A stretch of DNA of 25,000 nt from Owenia fusiformis (taxonomy: Eukaryota > Annelida > Polychaeta > Sabellida > Oweniidae), in assembly GCA_903813345.2 (NCBI GenBank), contig CAIIXF020000148.1, positions 1 through 25,000 of the forward strand, given 5' to 3'. Numbering within the stretch: the stretch's first letter is position 1; every line of letters starts with the position of its first letter. This document shows positions 1 to 9,800 of the stretch, piece after piece. The translations under genes and the position numbers were made by a program. Under the pieces are notes generated by a model. It saw only the letters and a program-made list of their open reading frames with translations, made no database searches and had not been told where the DNA came from.

Positions 1-17
1 CTGGTCGGTGTGCTTCA

Positions 18-3000
18 ATGATGAATATAAATGATACAAGCAAGGGTCCAAGAAAAAGAGTTTGCTTTAATGATGCAAACAACAAGGTTTTACTATTCAA
101 ATCAACTCCTAATTTGGCAGATTGGAAGAAGAAAGATAACAAATTAAAACTGAAAAAACTGAATCGTCAGTTCTCAGTAAGTGGTAGTGTAAGTAACATA
201 GAAGAAGAAAAAAGCAGTGCAGTATCTAGCGGTGATGAAGCCTTCTTGAACAGGAAATCAAATGATGGATCTCCAAAAGCCTCTGTTGAGCAAGCTAAAG
301 ATACGCTTACACCAGAAATTGCCATTGAAAGGGCCAGTAGTCTTTCAGACCAAAGTCCTGGTGTTGATTTTACAAATAATGTTCTCGATAATATAATCAA
401 GAAACAGGAATGCGAGAATCTAATACCTGCTAAACCTGATCTATCTATACAAGATAATTATAATTGCTCCTCAACTGAACTGGATAAGAAATTTTTAAAG
501 GAAGCTGTTGAAAGGGCACTAGCTAATAAGCAAAATAAAGGACACAGAAGATATGGTAGTGATTCCAAGTATATGAGTGATAGTGATGACACAGATACGA
601 AAAGTAGTAGTGAGGACACTGGAAAGAAGGCTAGTAAACAAAAGGTAAATAGAACAAACAGTAACTCCCCAGTTACATCTCCCACTAAACACGACCATGC
701 ACCATTTAAGCAAACTGGTATCAAGGAAAGGAAGGCAAAATTTAAAGGACAGAAGCTACATATTTCTTCAGGTCCCCCTAAGATTGATTACAAAAGACTT
801 CAGAGTCCTTCAAGTAGCAGTCCTGAGAGAAGATATGGAGACATAGACAGCCCACTAAGTGATGCCACTCCTAAACACATTATGGTAAAAAGCCCACTTT
901 CTATGGTACCTGTAATTATAAATGATGATAATATCCAAACAAACAGTTCCAATAGCTATGGCGATGATTTAAATCTTCAAAGAACAGATGTTTTGAATTC
1001 AGCTGAGAATCACATTAAGCCAGTTGCACCAAATTCAGCATCAGAGTCAATGGAGAAAACTTCACCTGATAGTCAGCCAGGTTTGTCAGTTTCATGTTCA
1101 GTTAAAAGAAGAGGATCAACTTCTTCAACCAGCAGCATACCGGAGAGCCCTTTATTCAATCCTCGGATGATGTCTCTCAGTCCAACTACAGCTCTTAACA
1201 CCAGTACTCCAAATCCAGATATTGATATTATATCCAAGTCACCTCTCATTGGAGGAGTGTTTGACTACACATCATCTGAAGATGATGATGGTGAGCCATC
1301 AGTTCTCCAGCCATCAACTAGTTTGGGAAAATTATTTGAGCAGCTTGATGGACTGACAAGTAATCTTGGTGAAGAAGACATCAACATTCATATGGAGCAG
1401 ATTGAAAAATGTAAGAGTCAAACTGAAATTGCAGCCTATCTTAAAAGGTTCACATCCTATGCTAGTGTTGGTGATATATCTAAGTACTTGAAACAAGTCA
1501 GTACCGAAAATCTATCTCTTGATAAAGCAGAAATTAAAGATAAAGACGAGAGGGATAGAAGAATGAGTTTGGATTTGTGTGCAGCTAAAGAACAGGCTGT
1601 TAAGCCAATGCAAAGTGGCAGTATTCCTGATTTAACATCTCAATTAAAAGAAGTTAATTCTAAACTTGAGGAATTGAGGGAGAGAAGAGCATCATATGGA
1701 ATTCTCCGAAAACCATCAATTGGAGGAAGTACTTCTGAACTTCAGTCAGAACAGTCTGATTTAGATGAGCTTAAGGTTGTGAAACTACGGTCTAGGAAAA
1801 GAAGGAATAGTAAAGATGGCTTATGTAGTCATAACAATTCTGCTGCTGGAAAGCAAGCTCATGGTCACCAAGCTGCCGGACAAAGTACTAGAGGAAACAG
1901 TGTGGAGGAAAGAAGACATAGCTTAACAGGCGCTGATAAGTCTATTGGTGACTTTAATGAGGAAAGGAATGTAACAGCTCGGTCAAAATATATTCAAAAG
2001 AAATCAAGAGAAAACTCTTTAGAAGTTGAAACAGATAAACATCCTAGGAGAGAAAAGAGTCCACAACGGACAATCCATGTCAATGAGGACAATCGTGAAA
2101 GCTTTTTAGAGATGTGTAAGAACAGGTATTCAAAGAGTATGCTTGACTTGTCTGATGGAGAGCTATTAGAAAAGGCGATTTCTGGTGAATCAGCTGATGA
2201 TACAATACCTTTTGACAAGAGACAAGAGGCACTTAATTGTTTAAAGCAAAACAAAAAATTGTCAAGTGATGATAAACCACAACAAGATCATTCCCATGAC
2301 AAAAATATCACCCGTACAATCCATATATCAACTAAAGATCGGGAGAATTTCCTGGAAATGTGTAAAAACAAGTATTCTAAAAGCATGTTAGAGATATCCT
2401 CAGGTCCTGATAAATCACCCTTTTCTGATGAGTCATCACCAGAGGATGTTGCTAACATACCATTTGACAAAAGACAATGTATAGCAGACACTGTGTCAAC
2501 AATAGGTATTACAAAACCAAAACATCAAAACATCAACCGTACAGTTCACATATCATCCAATGATAGAGAATCTTTTCTTGAAAAATGTAAGCAAAGCTAT
2601 TCAAAAAGTATGCTTGACATATCTGGTAAACAACCATTGTTAGATTCCACAGACAGTAAAACTACTAATAAAGTTCCATCAGATGAAAAGATAGGTACTG
2701 ATTCAGAAGAAAAAAATACTTCAAATGAAGAAGAACAACCAGAAGTGAAAAGAAGAGCAAGTCGCACTATCCATATTTCTGATAAAGACCGTGCAAACTT
2801 CTTAGAGCTGTGCAAGGCCAGCTATTCTAAAAGTATGTTAGATATATCTCCAGATAAACAGATGAGTGCTAAAGATGACCCCAAAGATGCAGATGAATCA
2901 TTGATCTCAGATAGAGAAATAAGTTCTCCAGGTCCTGAAAAAGATGGGTATGATATACAGGACACATATAAAGATGATCTTTCGGAGGGCAGGAATCCTT

Positions 3001-6000
3001 TTGATACGTCTGATAGATCAAAAGGTGTTGACAGTGATAGTGACAACTGTATGGATATTGACCCATTAGCAGGAAGTATACAGGATATAGAATACACCAG
3101 CTCAACAGATGAAGAAAGAGATAAAGAATATATGAATGAAAAGGCAAATGTTGACAATAATTGTGCAGCTGAAGATGAATCAATTGCAAGAGGTGTATGT
3201 GGGCAAGCTGTCAGATTTAGTAAAGTAGAATCTGTTGAGGAGGCTCCAAAGCTAAAAAGCATTTTGAGACGAACCACAAGTATGGCTACCTTAAAGAACC
3301 TTGATGACATAATAGAGAGTCAAAGTGACGCTCCTGCTCCATTGTCAAAGTACAAGAAGGCAATGAGCATGTATAGTTTAGACCAAAAGGGTGTGACAAA
3401 TGCCCCAGTCAAAATTCCAAAACATCTTCCTGGCAAAGCAACACCTTTCCCCAGCACCCTTACTCTTGCAAAATATGACAGTGAAGATGATGATGAAGAG
3501 GATGATGAAGGCTCAATTATTATCAATCATTGTGAGGAGAGTAGTGATGGTTATGAATACATAGAAAATCCTATGAATAAAGAGAATCTAAGTAGTAACA
3601 GTAGTTATATGGGTGAAGAGGATGATATGTACAGTTTAGATGGTGTAAACTGGTTCCCAAAAAACAAGAAATTGAATGAAGAAAAGCATGTTGATGGTGA
3701 TTTATCAGAACAGTTAACACATAAACTGTCACTTCTTGTAGCTAATGAAGATAATAAAAAGTCAAATTCCAGTAGGAATATATTATCATTGAGGATTGGT
3801 AATAAAGATGGTGATAACAAGAATAGTATACATTTGCCTACACCCAATATACATCCAGATAATTTCAACTTAATGCAGGCAAAACATGTAAACACTGTTG
3901 ATATGGACGAACTGCAAGGAAAGATGCTAGAGTGTCGGACAACATCACGTGATCATAGTTCTGATGAAATAGAGCAGCCTGAGTACCTTGACTTACTGCC
4001 AGAAAGTCCAATTGTGCCAGTTACAGAGATGTGTCTAGGTGACCTACTTGTAGATAAGAAGCAGTTTCTTTATGACAACCAATATGAAGATATTGATGTT
4101 GGAACTGTTGATAGAAGTAATGTCCCAGCTAATGATAGTCATGTCTCTCCAGTTTACAAGACTACTGTTGTTCCAGCTGATCATCATGCTGTTACATGTC
4201 CCTCTGTCACAAGAAGGAAAAGTGGATCTTTAGATAATCTCAACCCATTACTTGATGATGAATATGTGCCAACCCCAGAAGAATTCAAACGATCAGTGTT
4301 TGAGCTCAAATCACAGCTTGATGGATTTAAACAGACTGAAGAAGACACTGAATGTTTACAACCTGATGTTGGTGATGAAGAACCTGATGATTCAATCACA
4401 CCAAATGAGTCAAATGTAGATAAAAGAGGATCTTTAGGTTCTACTAGTAGAGCATCTAGCCAGCATAGTATCTATGAGATAGACGAGAATGAAGATGATG
4501 GTGAATATGATTATGTGTACCAAGGTCAAGATGATGAAACAGGGCACCATGTATATTTGTCATTAGGAAGAGGGGCTCCAGAGGGTGAATTCATCTTTCT
4601 TGATGATTGTGAGATGCAAGAAGTTTGTGAAAATGTTGAAAGAGGCATGCCGATTGATTTGCAAAGGTATAAAGAGAAACCAAATACAGATGGTGAAGAT
4701 GAATCACTCACAGATGGTGACAATGAACTGAATACAAATGGTGAAGATAAACCCAAGCCTGTTGATTATGATAAGTCTATTGCTGTTAATCTTAGTTGGT
4801 CCTCCCCATACTTTGATGAGAATCAGATATGTGATGATGGTCCGAATAGTCATGGATCAAGACTATCTTTGAGAAATGACCCACTTGATATCCTACAAGA
4901 AGAGGATGAGTGCATGAGCAGCAGTGAAATGGACCGTCAGATGGAATCTAAAGATAGTTTTTCACAGCAGCTAAAAGCACCAGAAGAATTGACTACAAAT
5001 ACTTGTAAAAAGATAACACCATCACGAGAAGAAAATCTTGACAAAGGTGCAAAGATATCTAGAAATGATCTTAACATAAATGATAGAGTTGAAACGATTG
5101 GTGATAACAAAATTGATGTATTAAAAGATGTTGAAATAAAAATTTGCTGTGAAGATGAATCGATAAACATTGAGGAATGTGACATTGAAGAACTGGTACA
5201 CGCCAATATGGTGTCAATAGATGATTTCTGCAAACAGCATCAGCATGAACAGATTGAAACAGATACTGACAACACTTCAAGTGATGATAATGACTATGAA
5301 ACACTTCATGCATTTACATCCAAGAAATCTGACATTGAAGATTATGACAATTTTGACATGTATCAACCAGTGTCACCCACCAAGGTAACTCTGACTCCTT
5401 ACGGAAACAATGAAAACTATGAACCTCAGTATGTGGATTTAGAGTTCCACACCAATACAGTTTCAATAGAACAAAGTGAGCAACATTCAGAAATCGTTGA
5501 TGATGACATAGCAGGTAGTATTAACCCAATAGATGAATTTGAGAACTCTGCAAATGAGTACATTAATCTTTTATCATATCAAGAGGAGGATCCTGGTGAC
5601 CTTATTATGGATTGGGACTATGACTTTGAAGGTGCTGATGATAACACAGTTGCTTTACAGACAGACCTTGACTCTGGGTACGTTGGTGAAGCCATTGAAC
5701 ATTATAAGGCATGTTTACTGAATCATGATTCAAACGACCTCAGTTGTGAGTCCATACATGTCCAGTCTGACTTCATACCTTTAGTAGACAAATCAGCTCA
5801 AACTAATGGTAAACAAACCAGCATATTGTCACCACACAGAAACAGATCCCCTGTAGATTCCTTTGCAAAAAACAATGAAAGAGATGTTGAAACTAACTGT
5901 GTACATCTTGGTTCGAAGGTTGATGACTCTCTCCAAGGAGTGATCCAAAGCCTTGAGAAACTCTGTCAGAATATGTCTGTTAGCACTGATGATACAGATG

Positions 6001-6856
6001 ATGAAAAAGAGGCTCCCATGGTGCGACCAAACAGATTGCGATCACTTAGCAACTCCAGTCGAACCTCGAGACGATCAAGTTCAAATTCAACAAAAAACCA
6101 GGATAATTCACACCGAATCTTGGCAGATATATTGAAGTACATGAAAAAGAGGTTAGATGAGGAAGCTATTAAGTCAGCTGTATCAGAACATGTTGTTGAA
6201 TCTGATGGTGCATCGACTGAGAGCAACTGGCCACATGACTCTGAAGCTACATCCATAGATGAGGGAGGTGAAGAAGATGGTCTTTTTTCATTTGATGAGC
6301 TGACTATACCAGAGACAGCTGGTCTGGCACACTCTTGCATGAATCTTGGCTCTGTAATTATGCATTCAAAGAAAAACAATAGCTCAGTTGGAGGGAAACC
6401 AAAGAAGCCTAGACCAGTGAAACCTGTGGTTATAAGTGGAAAACCTGTAGAGAGAAACAAGGTTGAGACACTAAAGTTTAATCAAAAGTTTGAGGATCTG
6501 AGGGACCACCACCCAGAGGAAGGACAGGGAATTGTATCTGGAGCTGATATGAGAGCATGTGAAATGGAGGATAATGCACATGTTGATATTAGGGATCACA
6601 ATCCAGAAGCTGCAACAACTGTTACTGCATCATTCAGCATCACAAAGCATCACAAAGACACAACTCCTAACAGAACAACTGTCCCTGGATCTAAAGTTGG
6701 ACGTCAGCGCACTTTGACTGCTTATCCTGAAGGAGTCCTTGAAGAGAAAGGACCTTTGGGGAAGGCATTGAATGATTCACTTGTTGAAGTGCATAAGATA
6801 TCCAGAGCTTTATCCCAAGACTGTGTCCATAATGTAGAGCAGCCAGTTATTACAAG
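18..6856 (+). CDS. Exon 1 in window (giant exon): disordered N-terminal 2280 residues
   Basis: The exon is open from the left edge to TAA at 6864-6866. An AAG|GTACAT donor at 6856/6857 removes only three codons (part of Arg, then Tyr-Met) and the stop, and its phase (2) matches the exon at 8802. Notable regions: RVxF motif at residues 13-17; predicted helices around 440-495 and 545-570; four repeats at 684-712, 766-794, 841-869 and 916-944; a run of Asp/Glu near 1154-1165; RRTTSMATL near 1085-1093; RRKSGSLDNL near 1399-1408; and short helices near 1975-2060. A Lys/Pro-rich stretch (KPKKPRPVKP) lies near 2134. The many Ser-Pro and basic-x-x-Ser sites suggest heavy phosphorylation (inference). 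A 6.8 kb exon is unusually long next to the 54-286 nt exons that follow. Confidence 0.85.
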
Positions 6857-9800
6857 GTACATGTAATGATGCATGGAGCATGGGGCATTGAATGCATACC
6901 TTATTATGATACACAGGTCAAGATATCCTGCTATATGATTATATGTACAATGGATATTACATGGATGAGAATTATTTTTCAGTAAGAAGGATTCTGGCAG
7001 TATTTGGAATTGTTCTTTTGACCAAGATTCTTTATATTGTTATGTTCCTTCTTGTGTAATGTTGGGTCTGTTAGTTGGGTATATACAGAATATATTTAGA
7101 GGTTATGTCACTATGACGTGAAATATGCCTGAGTTCTCCCAATATAGGCCGACCTTGGGAGGCTCTATATTTGGGCAAGAACGAAGGCATATTTCACGTC
7201 ATAGTGACATAACTGATGTATTACATGCCTTTGTTCCCATGGTTACTTTGTATCAATGACGTGACGTCATGATATTATCATGGTTATTAAAGAAATCTAA
7301 TATCAAAACGAGGTAAGCGGGCTATATCGGGGTAATCGGGCAATATCGGTGGATATAGCTCGCTAACTTTCCCATTGACTTCCATACAAATGCTTCGCTA
7401 GGTATGTAATACACATGGGTATATGCATGTAAATATGAGATTTTGTGATATTAGGTGCTTCCAATATTACCATGATTCATGGAGTTGACATAGTGCGAGA
7501 ATGACAACTATTTGGACAACTGAAGTAGCAGATTGCATCATTTCCTATTACCTCATGTAACATGTATGATACTAGCTAATACAGGCTACTTATCTAATTA
7601 ATGCTATTTTTGTTCCAATTAAGTTTACGAATCTCTGATAGAAAAAGATGCTATTTCATTGAAGGATGTATGCTCAGTCATTTATACCATGTTGAAAATG
7701 TTGCAGGGGTTGTTGATTCTATGACATTTGTATTGTTGGATGGGTCTGAGTTGCAGATTGTTTCAAAAGTGTTGTCTCTAGCCATTTTGATTTTATTAAA
7801 ACTGGAATTATCCAATATTACAAACATATCTGAAAATATTACAGGGTAGAATAAAAAAGTATTGAATTCAGCCAGTTCAACTGTTAAATGCACTTTAGGT
7901 TTTTCCCCATACTTTGACCAGCTTTAAATCATCCCTTGTTTGTATTCATATCTCATATCAATTAAGTTATCATAACATTTAAATTATAAGCTATAAAAAT
8001 AACTTTGGAAAATTTTGATAAGAATATTTATTTTACCTTTAAAAATTGAATTTTGTTTTTTGTCATTTTAGTTCAATGGCGTGTGTTCATTTAATTCCTT
8101 GAATGATGTTCCATCCTGTCACATTTTCTCTAAACTTTTTTGTGAAATTACAAGAATATTTTTTGTAAGGTCCAGGAAGGGAAAGTACCATCATGACATG
8201 TTTTGCATTTTTTGCAAGGATTAGTAGAGTCCAGTGTCACCGTGGCAGCTGTTGGGTTAAGCTGTATTTAGAAATTATTACGAATTAACATTAAATGTTC
8301 ATTAGATTAATAAGTGGTTAGTGGAGCTTGGATAACATTAACACTATGAGGTTTGTTTCAAAAATAAATTAAAAGAGAAATATTTACAGGATATATTACA
8401 AGATTTAGTCATACAATAGTTATAATGAATACAATATATGTGAACCACATTAATAGATTAAGATGATTTTCTTTCCATCATGAAAGAGATTATATAAAAT
8501 AATATGATCCAACACATACATGCATGTATGTTTACCATAAAATTAGGTATTGTGCCCATATGTCAATAGATGTGGAATGACAATGTTAATTCTTAGGAAG
8601 GAGGGTTGAAATTATGATATTGACAGTGAAGAATGGTAATTTTTTGAAACATTATATGGTGGCAGGGGTCGTTTCAAAGACACAATTCTCTATTACAAAA
8701 TATATATGAAAAGTTTATGAAGAGTAAATTCATCAGCTAGGAGTCAGTTGTTAAGTTGGTTCCTTTGGAATAATAATATGTGATTAATTTTATATTTTCA
8801 GAAAGCACAGTAGCCAAAGCAGATCCTCTAGTTGCACAGATGTGTCACTAAGCCCCAGTGGGACCTGGTCTAGGAGGCCCTCCTCTGTAGATGCTAGACC
8901 AATCACCAATACCCGCCTCAGGAAATCTCTCTCAAGTGCAAGTGGAAGGTACCTTGGTACCAAGATTCCTAGTCAGGTAAGAGACACCACATCTGGGTTA
9001 TTATAATAGTAACAAATATAGATGTTATCATCTAACATCTTTGAAATATTCATAACTATTACAGGCCTGTAGCCAGCTTTTGCCAAGGGGGTTCACTTTT
9101 TCCCAAAATCTTGTAAAGTGCTCAGAATGGTGAAAAACTCCATGATTTTGAAAGAATTTTTGGCCAGGGGGATATTCGCTCTTAGCCCTAATCCCACCCC
9201 CATGGATGTATTAGAAGAACTCTATTAAATGTTTATTGTGTGATTAGTCTAGATATAAAGTTCTATCATAGACAATACGCGAGTTGATATAAAAATATTT
9301 ATTAATATATATTGAATGTTGTTATCAATTGCCCAAAAGATATTCTGGTCCTTTATTGCCAAAAATGCCATGAAAATATTTTTCATATGTATACTGGATA
9401 ATAGAAATACTAATAACTATGTAATATGCTTGTATTTCAGGACCAGAAAATTCTGGAGCTAATGATGAACAAAAGAGAGGAAGAGAAAAGATTTTATGAA
9501 GAAAGAGAAAATGCAAAACTTGAATGGGAAGAACGTAAAAGATCTGAGATTGAGTCTAAGAAAGATTTAGAAAACAAAAGGCGGAAGTCCCTACAACAGA
9601 TAAGAGAACTAAAGGAACAAAACAAGGTAAATATAAATGTACATTTCCTTCATTTGAATTATATTATAGGCTGGGCCAAAAATATTAAATAATCGTGCAT
9701 CATAGGTAACATTTTTTCTCGACCCTGTATATAAGACATCCGCCAACTGTCTGTTTTTTAGAATTTTCTCTTTTACTCTAAAATGGCCAAAACACATTTC

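Larger units (their letters stand above)
6857..8801 (+). other. Intron 1, with MITE-like inverted repeats and possible retained-intron 3' end
   Basis: No coding region is convincing here. The intron begins with the in-frame TAA at 6864, so a retained-intron transcript would end the protein at residue 2282. AATAAA occurs at 7850-7855 and at about 8364, which could serve such a transcript. Palindromic elements lie at 7102-7213 and 7214-7416; the rest is AT-rich. Confidence 0.6.

Noticed and set aside
2822-3310. 162-codon ORF on the - strand
   Set aside because: Shadow of the large exon in reverse; hydrophobic/Ser-rich by complementarity, with no independent motif.
5966-6460. 164-codon ORF on the - strand
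   Set aside because: Antisense shadow of the Ser/Asp-rich coding exon; the Ser/Leu-rich product is explained by the complementary codons.
7262-7269. CRE-like TGACGTCA site
   Set aside because: Lies inside a repeat-like intronic segment far from any start; a single 8-mer is not evidence of regulation.
8514-8531. 18-bp perfect palindrome ACATACATGCATGTATGT
   Set aside because: Simple-sequence (ATGT-like) palindromes are common in AT-rich introns; no further support for a function.
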